DNA of 64,000 nt from the NCBI GenBank assembly GCA_949927415.1, contig CATLFB010000003.1, forward strand, positions 186,001 through 250,000. The letters run 5' to 3'. Numbering within the stretch: the stretch's first letter is position 1; each line of letters begins with the position of its first letter. Below the pieces are notes generated by a model. The model did no database searches and had not been told where the DNA came from. It was given only the letters and a program-made list of their open reading frames with translations. The position numbers were made by a program, and so were the translations under genes. Below, one piece after another: positions 47,280 to 57,450 of this stretch. This stretch comes from an uncultured Candidatus Melainabacteria bacterium. GTDB taxonomy: Bacteria; Cyanobacteriota; Vampirovibrionia; Gastranaerophilales; Gastranaerophilaceae.

Positions 47280-50200
47280 ATGAATAAAGAAAATATGTTT
47301 GGAAGTGCAGCTGTTAAGCTTAAGAAGAATAAACGCATAATCAAAGCATTATCCTGTGCTGTTTTGGCAAGTTTAGTGGGATTTAACCCGAATTTTGCGC
47401 AGGCCGAACCGGTTGATATATCGCAAAAACCTGTAAATATGCCAACTTTGGACTATTTGCAAAGTAATAACGTAACTATTCCCGGAGTATATGTAGGTCC
47501 AACGCAAACAGTGAAAATACATACTTATATTATAACTGATGGCGAAGGAAATACTTACTACGCATATAATGAAGATAATGATATGACTGAGCAGCAGTAT
47601 AAAGATTTATTAGCCTCAGGAAAAGCTATAAAATATGAGGAAGGTTATACAGATGATTATACATTTGAAGAACTTGGTGTTGAAACTTATGAAGATGCAC
47701 TAAAGGCAATAAGCGATCGTAAATGGAATGTTACAAATTTTATTTCAGAAAATCCAAAAATAGCTTATGATGAATATTTGAAGAATTTGCCTGAATCCGC
47801 ATATTATTCAAAACCAATTAGCGATTATCAAAGCGCTTACACAATCACAAAAGTTGATGACAAATCCCAAAGCACTTTTGCATACAAAACCTACAATGAT
47901 GACGGAAGTTTGAGCGTTGATTATTACAAAATTGATTTAAAACCGACAGTTTCGGAACCGCAAAATTCTGATGGAAACCTCGTTGGAACATTCATTGGTA
48001 AGGATGAAATACCTATTTCGAGCAATGGAACTATTTACAACATTGTTGGCGATTTTATTGATAATTCAAATGGTGCTATTAATAGTTATCGAGGGTATTA
48101 CTCATCTGGGAAATTTGGAAATATTACCGGAAGTTTTATAAATAATAGTTCTGGAACGGGTGGCGCAATATCCGCTGAGAGAGAGACCGTAATTGATAAT
48201 ATCGTTGGTGATTTTATTGGAAATACTTCAATTTCTTCTGATAATATTACAGATGTCGATGGGGTTTATTCTGACTGGGAAGGCAATGTTTCTGTCCATT
48301 CAAGAGGTGGCGCGATATTCAGTGATGCCACAAGTAAAAATATTTCAGGTAATTTTATTAACAACAAAACTTCTATAGATGGTGGAGCGCTTTATATTAG
48401 TGGAGATATTACCGGTGCAATCAAGGGAAATTTTATAGACAATAGTTCTGAAAATTATGATGAAGCGGTTTCCCTGGTTTCTGGAGGTGCTATTACTTTT
48501 GCTGCCGATGTTGACACCTATGGTTCATCTGTTGCAGTGCTGCCGGAGACTATACAAGGTAATTTTATTGAAAATTCGGCAACTAGTAATAAAAAAGCTT
48601 CAGGTGGTGCTATCGCCGATTATTCTTCGTATAATTATATAAATATTAAAAATTCTAATTTTGTAAATAACAAAGCAGTTTCTAACGATGACGAAGCCAA
48701 AGGTGGTGCCATCAATTTATCTTATAAAACACAAGAAGATGCTTCCTATTTTAGAAAAGTAGATGTTGCAACGCTTCAGAATTCTAACTTTATAGGAAAC
48801 CATGCAGATGGCAAAACTTCAGCAAAGGGTGGAGCTGTTTATTCCGAGCAAAATTTGAACATTATTGCTGATAATGGTGTTTCAAAATTTTCTGACAATT
48901 ATGTAACAATTAACGGTAATCGTGATAATCAGGCTATTTATATGGATTCTAAAAGAGAATTCCATCCGATTATAGCAGGTTTGTACAATCGTGATAATTA
49001 TTATGGTGATATTAATTATGTGGCGACTGATAATGTTAACAGATTGACTCCAACCTTAAGCCTTATTGCAAAAAACAACGGTCAGATTATCATAGACGAT
49101 AAAATTTCTGGAGCATATACTTATGATAATATAAAATATAGAAATTCAGAATGGAATGCGTACGAATTTCTTGATAAAAACGGCAACGTAATCGGGAAAT
49201 TTAGCTACGGACTTGACTCCATATATGATTATGAAATATATGATCATATTTATACGTATCATCTCTATGATGAAAATGGTAATGAAATAGAAACAGTTAA
49301 ATATCGTTATGGAAGCTACTGGAACGAGGACAGCGATAATTACGTTTACACGTATCGTATTTTGGATGAAGATGGTAACGAAATAGATTCCTTCGCCTCA
49401 GATGAAAGAAATATTTTGTTTACAGGCTATTTGCGTACAAAATTGCCAACTTACGAAGACGTTTATAAACTTGTAATTGATGGTGACGCAACCGGTCAAG
49501 TTTATATAAATGATAAAGTTGATGCCCGTGATTCGGATAATAATATAAAACCAATGGATATCAGCCTTGCGAATACAAACCTATTCTTAGGTCGTGAGAA
49601 CGTGTTTGATGGTAACAATCTGGCTTTGAACAGCGGATTTATGTCTATGATTAACAATCAGGTCGGCGTATCAGCTTTGGAAAGCATGGTTGTTAACGGA
49701 AATACTAATTTTGCGGCGGATGTTGACCTTTTAAATCAGGAAATGGACAGATTCACAGCAAGTTCTTACGGTTCCCACCAGGGCATTTTGAATGTTGTTG
49801 GGATGAATCTGTTAACAGATGCGCCGGCTGAGCGTGAATATACAGCAATATATTTTGCCCAACCTGGTTTGAAAGATTTTGTCACAAACAGCGTCGGCGA
49901 ACTTCCGAATGCTAATTTCCAAAATTTCCAAATTTTAACCCCGATATACAAATATAATGTTGTATATGATAAAAATACTGACTATGGCAAAGGTGACGGC
50001 GGATATTTTGTATTCACCAAAGGTGATAAATTTTTAAATCCAAATCCGGGAACTAATCCTGAACCAAAGCCGGAGCCGGGTTCTCCATCAACCCCCGGAA
50101 GCACTATAAATCCCGGACCTAACTTCATATCTACTGGAAATCCCAGTGATGCTTTCAACCCGGCTGTCTTAAGCGCATCAGTATCAACCATTGCCGCTTC

Positions 50201-51215
50201 ACAGGCAACAATGAATGAAGTCTTCAAATATGTATTTGAACATTCGGATGCCTTTACACAGCTGCCTGCATTGGACAGATACAATCAGATGAATGCTAAT
50301 AATGTCGCCTTGAGTACCGATTTTAACACTAACTTAGGCCGAATTCAGGAAGATCTTGGCTCATTAAGTTATGAATACGAAAGAAATAAAGCTCTTTGGG
50401 TACGGCCTTACACAACTTTTGAAACAATGAATTTAAAAAACGGTCCTGATGTTGATGCGGTTAACTATGGTACAATTATCGGCTATGACGGAGATTTCCG
50501 GAAAATGCGCAATGGCTGGCACCGAATGGGCACAAGTTATATCGGATATAACGGAAGCCAATTGAATTATGCGCACAATGACACAACATTAAACGGCGGT
50601 TTATTAGGTTTTACCGAAACTTACTATAAAGGAAACTTTTGGACGGCAATAACTGCCAGTGCAGGAGTCAGTGTCGGCGAAACCCATACAATGTATGGCA
50701 AAGAAGATTATACAAGCCTGCTTGCAGGCGTGGCCTCAAAAACTGGTTATAACTTCGAGTATAAAGAGGGCAGATATATTGTTCAGCCTATAATGTTTAT
50801 AAGTTATACCTTTGTAAACACTTTTGACTATACAAACGCAGCCGGAGTCAAAATTGATTCAAAACCGGCGCATTCAATAATGCTTCATCCGAGTGTGAGG
50901 GTTGTTATGAATTGCGAAAACGGATGGCAACCGTATGCTCAGGCCGGTGTTGTTTGGAATGTTATGAATAAATCACATGTTAGTGCAAACGGAGTTGTCC
51001 TTCCGAATATGAGGATGGATCCCTATGCAGAATATGGTATTGGTGTTCAGCGCAGCTGGAAAGAAAAGTTCACGGCCTTTGGTCAGGCAATGCTTCGTAA
51101 CGGAGGCAGAACCGGTATTGCATTTACGGCTGGTTTCAGATGGGCGCTCGGTCGTGATGATGATATGCCTGAGAAAGTTTACACTCCAAGAGTTCTCAAG
51201 GAAGCTAAGCTTTAA
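47280..51215 (+). CDS. Autotransporter-like surface protein with Pmp-type repeats
   Basis: 1311 residues. Long signal peptide (basic KLKKNKRIIKALSCAVLASL, cleavage near FAQA, residue 42). Passenger: at about 240-560 at least seven units with GGAI/GGAL/GGAV and a following GNFI-N or NFVNN box (GGAIFSDATSKNISGNFINN, GGALYISGDITGAIKGNF), as in chlamydial polymorphic membrane proteins. Then repeats of DENGNEI/DEDGNEI, a Pro-rich linker at about 915-955 (NPEPKPEPGSPSTPGS), and a C-terminal beta-barrel from about 1035 (ALWVRPYTTFETMNLKNG ... GIAFTAGFRWALG). The barrel is followed by about 20 extra residues. Adhesin role is inferred. Confidence 0.9.
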   Translation: MNKENMFGSAAVKLKKNKRIIKALSCAVLASLVGFNPNFAQAEPVDISQKPVNMPTLDYLQSNNVTIPGVYVGPTQTVKIHTYIITDGEGNTYYAYNEDNDMTEQQYKDLLASGKAIKYEEGYTDDYTFEELGVETYEDALKAISDRKWNVTNFISENPKIAYDEYLKNLPESAYYSKPISDYQSAYTITKVDDKSQSTFAYKTYNDDGSLSVDYYKIDLKPTVSEPQNSDGNLVGTFIGKDEIPISSNGTIYNIVGDFIDNSNGAINSYRGYYSSGKFGNITGSFINNSSGTGGAISAERETVIDNIVGDFIGNTSISSDNITDVDGVYSDWEGNVSVHSRGGAIFSDATSKNISGNFINNKTSIDGGALYISGDITGAIKGNFIDNSSENYDEAVSLVSGGAITFAADVDTYGSSVAVLPETIQGNFIENSATSNKKASGGAIADYSSYNYINIKNSNFVNNKAVSNDDEAKGGAINLSYKTQEDASYFRKVDVATLQNSNFIGNHADGKTSAKGGAVYSEQNLNIIADNGVSKFSDNYVTINGNRDNQAIYMDSKREFHPIIAGLYNRDNYYGDINYVATDNVNRLTPTLSLIAKNNGQIIIDDKISGAYTYDNIKYRNSEWNAYEFLDKNGNVIGKFSYGLDSIYDYEIYDHIYTYHLYDENGNEIETVKYRYGSYWNEDSDNYVYTYRILDEDGNEIDSFASDERNILFTGYLRTKLPTYEDVYKLVIDGDATGQVYINDKVDARDSDNNIKPMDISLANTNLFLGRENVFDGNNLALNSGFMSMINNQVGVSALESMVVNGNTNFAADVDLLNQEMDRFTASSYGSHQGILNVVGMNLLTDAPAEREYTAIYFAQPGLKDFVTNSVGELPNANFQNFQILTPIYKYNVVYDKNTDYGKGDGGYFVFTKGDKFLNPNPGTNPEPKPEPGSPSTPGSTINPGPNFISTGNPSDAFNPAVLSASVSTIAASQATMNEVFKYVFEHSDAFTQLPALDRYNQMNANNVALSTDFNTNLGRIQEDLGSLSYEYERNKALWVRPYTTFETMNLKNGPDVDAVNYGTIIGYDGDFRKMRNGWHRMGTSYIGYNGSQLNYAHNDTTLNGGLLGFTETYYKGNFWTAITASAGVSVGETHTMYGKEDYTSLLAGVASKTGYNFEYKEGRYIVQPIMFISYTFVNTFDYTNAAGVKIDSKPAHSIMLHPSVRVVMNCENGWQPYAQAGVVWNVMNKSHVSANGVVLPNMRMDPYAEYGIGVQRSWKEKFTAFGQAMLRNGGRTGIAFTAGFRWALGRDDDMPEKVYTPRVLKEAKL

Positions 51216-51240
51216 TTATATATGAAAATATTAACAATTA

Positions 51241-51275
51241 GATGGAGTAAATTTTATTTTGCTCCATCTTTTGTT
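51241..51275 (+). terminator. Terminator after the autotransporter
   Basis: GATGGAG / CTCCATC with an AT-rich extension, followed by TTTTG. Confidence 0.75.
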
Positions 51276-51443
51276 GTTTTGTTCTTATTTTAAAGGTTAT
51301 GTAGTTTATGTTACTGCCTATTCCGTCATAAATAGTTCAAGAGATTTATTATCTCCAATCGGGTCATTTATTTCCTTTAAGTCTGCTTTATTCTTTGTTT
51401 GTTGATTCATTACAAGTCAAATTCATATACGAGGCAGTCTAAA

Positions 51444-52601
51444 ATGTTTGAAAATGTTAATCTTGTTGTAGGTGCAGGAATCTCAGGTGCTGTTATTGCT
51501 GCAAATATTGCACATAAACTTGATGAAAAAGTTCTGATTATTGATAAAAAAAATCATTGTGCCGGTAATTGTTATGATTTTAAAGACAAAAACGGAATTA
51601 CTATTCATAAGTTCGGTTCGCATATTTTTCACACCTCAGATGAGAGAGTTTGGCAATTCTTAAGCAGATATGCACATTTCAATACGTATATGCACAGAGT
51701 TTTTGCTCTAATCGACGGCGTAGAAACTACAATTCCATTTAATTTTAATACTCTTTACGATGTTTTTCCTAAAACATTAGCAAAAAAACTTGAAAAAAAG
51801 CTGTTGGATAATTTTGCCTACAATACAAAGGTGCCGATTCTTGATTTCCAAAAGTCAAAAGATAAAGATTTGAATTTTCTTGCAGATTATATCTATAAAA
51901 AAGTTTTTCTGAATTACACTATCAAACAGTGGGGGCTGCGTCCTGCAGAAATTGACAAAAATGTGACATCTCGTGTTCCTGTGATGATTAGCTGTGACAA
52001 CAGATATTTTCAGGATAAATATCAGGGAATTCCGGTTTGCGGCTACACCAAAATGATTGAGAACATGCTTGAATCTCCGAATATTGAAGTTAAGACCGGT
52101 GCAAATTTTAATGATTTTAAAAATCTGAAATTTAAAAGGATTTTTTATACCGCATCAATCGATGAATTTTTTGATTATCAATTGGGCGTTCTTCCATATC
52201 GAAGTGTTTCTTTTAAATTTGAGGAATATGAACGGCCTTATTATCAGAAAAACAGCGTTGTAAATTATCCTGACAACTATGATTTTACAAGAATTCATGA
52301 GTATAAATACTATCTGAATGAAAACAGCGCAAAGACTGTAATCGCAAAGGAATATTCCTCTGAATTTCAATTAGGTCAGAATGAACGATATTATCCGATT
52401 GTAAATGAAAAAAATACGACACTTTACAATCAATACAAATATTTAGCAGCAGATTTGGATAATGTTTGGTTTTTGGGGCGTCTGGGGGATTACAAATACT
52501 ACGACATGGATAAGGCCGCAGCAAGAGCGCTTGAATGTTTTGATGAAGTGTTTAATAAAAAAATTAATATAACTTCTGAGCGATATGTAAATAAAGATTA
52601 A
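51444..52601 (+). CDS. glf: UDP-galactopyranose mutase
   Basis: ATG 51444 chosen over the upstream frame because the N-terminal FAD-binding strand starts at once (NLVVGAGISGAVIAAN). 385 residues, normal for Glf. CAGNCYDFKDKNGITIHKFG, SHIFHTSDERVWQF, FNFNTLYDVFP and IKQWGLRPAEI are the known active-site boxes. Converts UDP-galactopyranose to UDP-galactofuranose, with galE two genes later giving the UDP-galactose: a galactofuranose glycan pathway. Confidence 0.96.
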   Translation: MFENVNLVVGAGISGAVIAANIAHKLDEKVLIIDKKNHCAGNCYDFKDKNGITIHKFGSHIFHTSDERVWQFLSRYAHFNTYMHRVFALIDGVETTIPFNFNTLYDVFPKTLAKKLEKKLLDNFAYNTKVPILDFQKSKDKDLNFLADYIYKKVFLNYTIKQWGLRPAEIDKNVTSRVPVMISCDNRYFQDKYQGIPVCGYTKMIENMLESPNIEVKTGANFNDFKNLKFKRIFYTASIDEFFDYQLGVLPYRSVSFKFEEYERPYYQKNSVVNYPDNYDFTRIHEYKYYLNENSAKTVIAKEYSSEFQLGQNERYYPIVNEKNTTLYNQYKYLAADLDNVWFLGRLGDYKYYDMDKAAARALECFDEVFNKKINITSERYVNKD

Positions 52602-52620
52602 TCAATAATTTTGAGGAGGA

Positions 52621-53643
52621 ATGATGACTTATAAAATTTCTGTGATAATACCTGTATATAATGTGGAAGACTATCTTGCGCAATGTATGGAAAGCGTTGT
52701 AAACCAAACATTAGATGAAATAGAAATTATTTGTATAAATGACGGTTCAAAAGATTCCTCAAAAGAAATTCTTGAAACCTATCAGGCAAAAGATAAAAGA
52801 ATTATACTTGTAAACAAGGCTAATGGAGGATACGGAGCTGCATGCAATACCGGCTTAAGCCTTGCGCGCGGAGAATACATAAGTATTATCGAACCGGATG
52901 ATTTTATAGATGTAAATATGTTTGAGGATTTGTACACTCTTGCAAAGAAAAATAATGCTGATATTGTTAAATCAGCTTTTTATGAATACAAAGACGGAAG
53001 GGACGGCAATCCGCCTTATAATGAAAAAAATAATTGGAGCGCTCAATATAAAATGCCGGAAACTGTATTTAAAATTCAAGATTTTCCGCAATTTCTCTAT
53101 TTTCATCCAAGCATCTGGTCTTGCATTTATAAAAAATCTTTCCTTGAAAGCATAAAAATATCATTTAAAGAAGCAAAAGGCGCCGGATGGGTAGACAATC
53201 CCTTTCAGGTTCAGACTATGTGCATGGCTGAGAAGATTTTTTATACAGATAATGCATATTATCATTACAGGCTTACAAATCCGACATCTTCAAGCAATAT
53301 TGTAAATATCGCAAATCCTTTTGACAGAAGCCATGAAATATATAATTTTATGCAAAAAAATAACATAAATAATCCGGATTTGCTTGCACATTTGTATAAA
53401 AGAGAATTTTCTTATGCCGGGATTGTTTTGTCAGGCGTTTCTGAAAATTTATTAGACTTTGCTGCAGAAAAAATCAATGAAATGTTTAGCCGAATGGATT
53501 CAAAAATTATTTATGAGAACAATTTCATAACTGAATACGAAAGATTTGTTTTCGAGACCTGCCGGAGCAAAAACGGGGTCGAAATGTTGATGAAAAATTT
53601 ACAGTCAAATACCTCTGCAGTGCCTGTTGTAAGTATGGAATAG
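52621..53643 (+). CDS. Family 2 glycosyltransferase, candidate galactofuranosyl transferase
   Basis: 340 residues. KISVIIPVYNVEDYLAQCME, INDGSKDSSKEIL, GGYGAACNTGLSLARGEYIS, IEPDDFID. ATG after TGAGGAGGA. Between glf and galE, so UDP-galactofuranose may be its donor; this is inference from order. FEEL of an operon: spacings of 19 and 9 bases. Confidence 0.88.
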   Translation: MMTYKISVIIPVYNVEDYLAQCMESVVNQTLDEIEIICINDGSKDSSKEILETYQAKDKRIILVNKANGGYGAACNTGLSLARGEYISIIEPDDFIDVNMFEDLYTLAKKNNADIVKSAFYEYKDGRDGNPPYNEKNNWSAQYKMPETVFKIQDFPQFLYFHPSIWSCIYKKSFLESIKISFKEAKGAGWVDNPFQVQTMCMAEKIFYTDNAYYHYRLTNPTSSSNIVNIANPFDRSHEIYNFMQKNNINNPDLLAHLYKREFSYAGIVLSGVSENLLDFAAEKINEMFSRMDSKIIYENNFITEYERFVFETCRSKNGVEMLMKNLQSNTSAVPVVSME

Positions 53644-53652
53644 GAGTGTAAA

Positions 53653-54657
53653 ATGTCAATACTTATTTTAGGCGGAGCAGGATATATAGGCTCTCATACA
53701 GCAGCTGAGCTTGTTAAAAAGGGGGAAGACGTTGTTATTGCGGATAATCTCCAAACAGGACATGCGCAGGCAATTCCTCAAAAATCCTGTTTTTATAAAG
53801 GAGATATTCGAAATAAGAGTTTTCTTGACAGAATCTTTGAAACAGAACAAATCGATGCTGTAATACATTTTGCGGCTAATTCTGTTGTGGCAGAAAGCAT
53901 GAAATTCCCTCTCAAATACTATGATAACAATCTTCTTGGCACTTTGACAGTTTTAGATTCGATGATTGAGCACGGGGTTGAAAATATTGTATTTTCTTCT
54001 ACTGCGGCGGTTTACGGAGAACCGGAAAGTATTCCGATAAAAGAATCATGCAAAACTGAACCTTCAAACGCTTACGGCGAAACAAAACTTGCAATGGAAA
54101 AAATGTTTAAATGGGCATCGTATGCGCATAATCTTAAATTTGTCTCACTACGATACTTTAACGCATGCGGCGCGAGCATTGATGGTAATATCGGTGAAGA
54201 TCATTTTCCGGAAACTCATCTTATTCCTTTAATACTGCAAGCGGCAAATTCTATGAGGGATACTGTTAAAATTTTTGGCACTGATTACGATACGCATGAC
54301 GGAACATGTATTAGAGATTACATACATGTTTCAGATCTTGCAAATGCGCATATTTTAGCGGTTGAATATCTTAAAAGCGGAGGAAAAAGTGATGTTTTTA
54401 ACCTTGGCAACGGGCATGGTTTCAGCGTAAAAGAAATTATTGATACTGCAAGAAAAATTACCGCTCATCCAATACCTGCAATTAATGCTGAAAGAAGAGC
54501 GGGTGATCCTTCAGTTTTAATTGCTGACAGCAGAAAAGCAAAAAATATACTCGGATGGATTCCGACACATTCCACTCCGGATGAGATTATTGCAACCGCA
54601 TGGAACTGGCATCAGAAACATCCGAACGGATTTGGCGAAAAAATATTAAAATCTTAA
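53653..54657 (+). CDS. galE: UDP-glucose 4-epimerase
   Basis: 334 residues. NAD-binding ILGGAGYIGSHTAAELVKKG, catalytic SSTAAVYGEPE and Y-x3-K in SNAYGETKLAMEK, RYFNACGAS and CIRDYIHVSDLANAHI, all canonical for GalE. Supplies UDP-galactose to Glf. Confidence 0.97.
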   Translation: MSILILGGAGYIGSHTAAELVKKGEDVVIADNLQTGHAQAIPQKSCFYKGDIRNKSFLDRIFETEQIDAVIHFAANSVVAESMKFPLKYYDNNLLGTLTVLDSMIEHGVENIVFSSTAAVYGEPESIPIKESCKTEPSNAYGETKLAMEKMFKWASYAHNLKFVSLRYFNACGASIDGNIGEDHFPETHLIPLILQAANSMRDTVKIFGTDYDTHDGTCIRDYIHVSDLANAHILAVEYLKSGGKSDVFNLGNGHGFSVKEIIDTARKITAHPIPAINAERRAGDPSVLIADSRKAKNILGWIPTHSTPDEIIATAWNWHQKHPNGFGEKILKS

Positions 54658-54671
54658 TATTTGATAATCCC

Positions 54672-54699
54672 TTGCAATTTTTGAAAAATATGCTATATT
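54672..54699 (+). promoter_or_regulatory. Promoter of the DUF805 gene
   Basis: TTGCAA, 16-base spacer, TATATT; about 20 bases before the next start. Good but not perfect match. Confidence 0.55.
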
Positions 54700-54718
54700 T
54701 TATCTGAGGCGGTAAAGT

Positions 54719-55195
54719 ATGGTTTTGTTTCAAAGAATTAAAGATATATTCAATTTAAACATTCCGATTGGAAGAGGAAGGTTTTTGCTGACTTATTTTT
54801 TAGTTCTTCTTTTTCTCGGAGTTTTAACGCTTATGCTCTCACCTGAAATTTTGCTGTTTGAGGGTGAAGAGGCTTTCGGTAAAGTTCTTATTTCCGCTCA
54901 GTTTCCGGCGTCTGAAATTATCTGGTTTATTCTTTTTTATGGATTTTTTGATACTATTGTTTGTTTTTGTCTTTATTTTAAACGATTGTCAGACATCTTT
55001 AACAATAAGAAGGCTGTTGCAGTTGTCACTTCCTGCGTAATCCTTTTTAGCTTAATCGGTGATTATATAGTGCCGCAAAGCAATATGGCATATTTTCCCT
55101 TACAATTAATAATGCTTGTATATTTTATTTTTCTTTGCGCTATTCCTGGGAAATCCTCCAAGAAAAAGGCTTCTGAAAATAAAGACGAAACTTAA
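54719..55195 (+). CDS. DUF805-like membrane protein
   Basis: 158 residues, four hydrophobic helices (LLTYFLVLLFLGVLTLML, IIWFILFYGFFDTIVCF, VVTSCVILFSLIGDYI, LQLIMLVYFIFLCAI). IPIGRGRFLLTYF at the start and YFKRLSDIFNNK in the middle agree with the DUF805 R-R-F-W-- and -KRL-D- boxes. Charged tail. Function unknown. Its stop overlaps the exonuclease stop on the other strand. Confidence 0.7.
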   Translation: MVLFQRIKDIFNLNIPIGRGRFLLTYFLVLLFLGVLTLMLSPEILLFEGEEAFGKVLISAQFPASEIIWFILFYGFFDTIVCFCLYFKRLSDIFNNKKAVAVVTSCVILFSLIGDYIVPQSNMAYFPLQLIMLVYFIFLCAIPGKSSKKKASENKDET

Positions 55196-55755
55196 CTCTT
55201 CGCGCATTTTTTGATGTTTTGATAAATCTCAAATGTCATAATACAGTCATTTAAGGCTCTGTGATGGCCTACTGTGCTTACGTTGAAGAATCCCGCAAGC
55301 GTTTGAAGTTTGTGGCTTGTAAGATTCTGCATATATTTTCTCGAAAGCCGCATTGTATCAAGATGTTCGTTGTGTAAATCTTTGTCAAAATGCTTTTTTA
55401 AATTATGCCTGATAAAACGTAAATCGAAATTGATATTGTGCCCGAGAAGAATGTCATTTGATAAAAATTCAATAAATTCCGGAAGAACAGTTTTAATTTC
55501 CGGTGCATTACAGACCATTTCATCGGAAATTCCGGTCAATCCTCTGATGAAAGAATTAATGTGTCCGTTTGGCTTAACAAGCGTTGAAAACTTGTCCGTA
55601 ATTTTGCAATCCCGAACCCGAATGGCAGAAAGTTCAATAATTTCATGTCTCTCGCTTGATAAACCTGTTGTTTCAATATCGATTACCGTAAAATCCGAAA
55701 TAAAATCATTTGAAATAGTGTTTTCCGTATTGTTAATCATAATATTATTATACAC
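55192..55755 (-). CDS. DEDDh 3'-5' exonuclease (DnaQ/PolC-like)
   Basis: 187 residues. ExoI FTVIDIETTGLSSERHEIIE, ExoII LLGHNINFDLRFIRH, ExoIII VGHHRALNDCIMTFEIY: all four acidic residues and the His are present. No polymerase domain. Epsilon-like proofreading or RNA/DNA trimming enzyme. One-base overlap with the channel gene upstream. Confidence 0.92.
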   Translation of the reverse strand: MYNNIMINNTENTISNDFISDFTVIDIETTGLSSERHEIIELSAIRVRDCKITDKFSTLVKPNGHINSFIRGLTGISDEMVCNAPEIKTVLPEFIEFLSNDILLGHNINFDLRFIRHNLKKHFDKDLHNEHLDTMRLSRKYMQNLTSHKLQTLAGFFNVSTVGHHRALNDCIMTFEIYQNIKKCAKS

Positions 55756-56570
55756 TACTTGTAAGATTTTTCATTTTCCAACAAATTTTCTACAACCGCA
55801 ATTTGCATCTTTAATTTTTTTAATTCGGTTTCAATATCTGTCTGAACTTTCATTGAGGCTTTTTCTTTTTCGCGTTTAGCCCTTTCGCTCAATTCCGCAA
55901 TCGCATTTACAACAATTCCGACAATCACGTTCATTACAATAAACGATGATACCAGAATAAAGGATACAAAATAAATCCATGCAAGAGGGAATTGTGAAAT
56001 TACCGGTCTTGCAATTCCCATTGACCAGCTTTCGAGTGTCATAATCTGGAAGAGCGAATACATGCTTTTGCCGATTGAGCCGAAAAATTCCGGAAATGCT
56101 TCAGCAAACATTGTTGTGCCCATTATTGAAAATATATAAAACAGCAACAGCAGTAAAACGCTTGCCCAGCCGACATTTGGGATGGATTCAATAATTGCCT
56201 GAACAATAATTCTTAACTTTTCAAGCCGTGTGACAAGCCTCAAAGTTCTTAATGCTCTCAACACTCTAAACGCTCGAAAACTTGAGAATGCTCCGCCTGT
56301 CGGAACCCATGACATTGCAACCAGTATAAAATCAAAGTTATTCCAGCCATCTTTAAAAAACGATTTTTTATAAACATACAGTTTCATAAAAATTTCGACA
56401 GAAAATATTACAACACAAATTGAGCACAAAATGTGGAGTATATTCCCGCACAAACTGCAAATTTTTGCGTCTGTCAGCAACCCTAAAATTACTGAGTTTA
56501 ATATAATTACGAAAAGTATAAAGTTGTTAAAAGCCGTACTTTCAACTATTTTTTGAATTTTTTCTTTCAT
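55755..56570 (-). CDS. Bacterial voltage-gated sodium channel (NaChBac/NavBac type)
   Basis: 271 residues, single-domain six-helix channel. S4 voltage sensor at about 99-120 (RAFRVLRALRTLRLVTRLEK, Arg every third residue). Selectivity filter TLESWSMG at 178-185, the sodium-selective TLESWS box. S6 FVSFILVSSFIVMNVIVGIV, then a C-terminal coil (KVQTDIETELKKLKMQIAVV) that holds the tetramer. Links membrane potential to Na+ entry; in known cases used in motility or pH control. Confidence 0.94.
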   Translation of the reverse strand: MKEKIQKIVESTAFNNFILFVIILNSVILGLLTDAKICSLCGNILHILCSICVVIFSVEIFMKLYVYKKSFFKDGWNNFDFILVAMSWVPTGGAFSSFRAFRVLRALRTLRLVTRLEKLRIIVQAIIESIPNVGWASVLLLLLFYIFSIMGTTMFAEAFPEFFGSIGKSMYSLFQIMTLESWSMGIARPVISQFPLAWIYFVSFILVSSFIVMNVIVGIVVNAIAELSERAKREKEKASMKVQTDIETELKKLKMQIAVVENLLENEKSYK

Positions 56571-56667
56571 GTCCTTAACTATCCTAATTACAGGATAATT
56601 AAAAAATTATTTCCGGTCAATACGGTTCTTTTTAATTTAAGAAAAATAAAGACCAAATTTTTCCGGA

Positions 56668-57450
56668 CTAATTATTTTTGATTAATTTCAAACGTTTTTG
56701 AGGAGACGGGTGGGTTGAGAAATACAGAAAAAATTCCGGAATATTTTCTTTTTTCTCCAAAAATTCAAAAAACTCAACTGCACCGGTGTTTCTGCCGTAA
56801 AGCTTCAGTACAACCCGATTTGCATATAAATCCGCCTCGATTTCCTGTCTTTGTGAATACTTAACTCTGTTTAATTCAGTTAAGCATCCGACTGTTCCGT
56901 GAATTTCTCTTTGACCGTTTGTCAGCACTGAAATAATTATGCCGGCAATAATTTCCCGTCCGATTTCTTTCAAATGGTCTCTGTGCGCGTAATGCGCGAG
57001 TTCATGTGCAAGTATAAATGCTAAAGTTTCCTCGTCCTTAATTTCTTTCAAAAGACCTTGTGTAAAGTAAATGCTTCCGTCAGGCGCAATAAATGCATTG
57101 ATTTCTTTATCATCAGTTTCAAAAATCGGAAAATCGGATTTGCCATGAAGTTTTTTATCCAATGCGACAATTTGAGGTTTAATTTTTTCAAGTTTTTGAA
57201 TTGATGCGGATGGTTTTTCTTTGTGTTTTATCGGCCTTATTGAAAGCGCCTTTTCAATTTTCACCTGAGTTTTATCAGACATTCTGTCGATTGCAATGCT
57301 TGCACCGAATCCTGCAAGATAATAAATTAGAAAACATAAACCGGCAACACCTGCAAGGAGAATTATAAACTCCTTGCAGACACTGCTTTTTCCAACATTT
57401 ACGTTGTCGTTAATTACATCGAGATATTTATCTTTAAGTTCTTTATTCAT
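56668..57450 (-). CDS. M48 family metalloprotease
   Basis: 260 residues. One N-terminal membrane helix (FIILLAGVAGLCFLIYYLAG), then SIYFTQGLLKEIKDEETLAF, zinc box AHELAHYAHRDHL (H149, E150, H153) and third ligand in QEIEADLYANRVVLKLYGR. C-terminal FFLYFSTHPSPQKRLKLI, the typical 'STHPS--RI' end of Oma1/YcaL-like M48 peptidases. Faces the periplasm; quality control of envelope proteins. Overlaps the YbjQ-like gene. Confidence 0.93.
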   Translation of the reverse strand: MNKELKDKYLDVINDNVNVGKSSVCKEFIILLAGVAGLCFLIYYLAGFGASIAIDRMSDKTQVKIEKALSIRPIKHKEKPSASIQKLEKIKPQIVALDKKLHGKSDFPIFETDDKEINAFIAPDGSIYFTQGLLKEIKDEETLAFILAHELAHYAHRDHLKEIGREIIAGIIISVLTNGQREIHGTVGCLTELNRVKYSQRQEIEADLYANRVVLKLYGRNTGAVEFFEFLEKKENIPEFFLYFSTHPSPQKRLKLIKNN

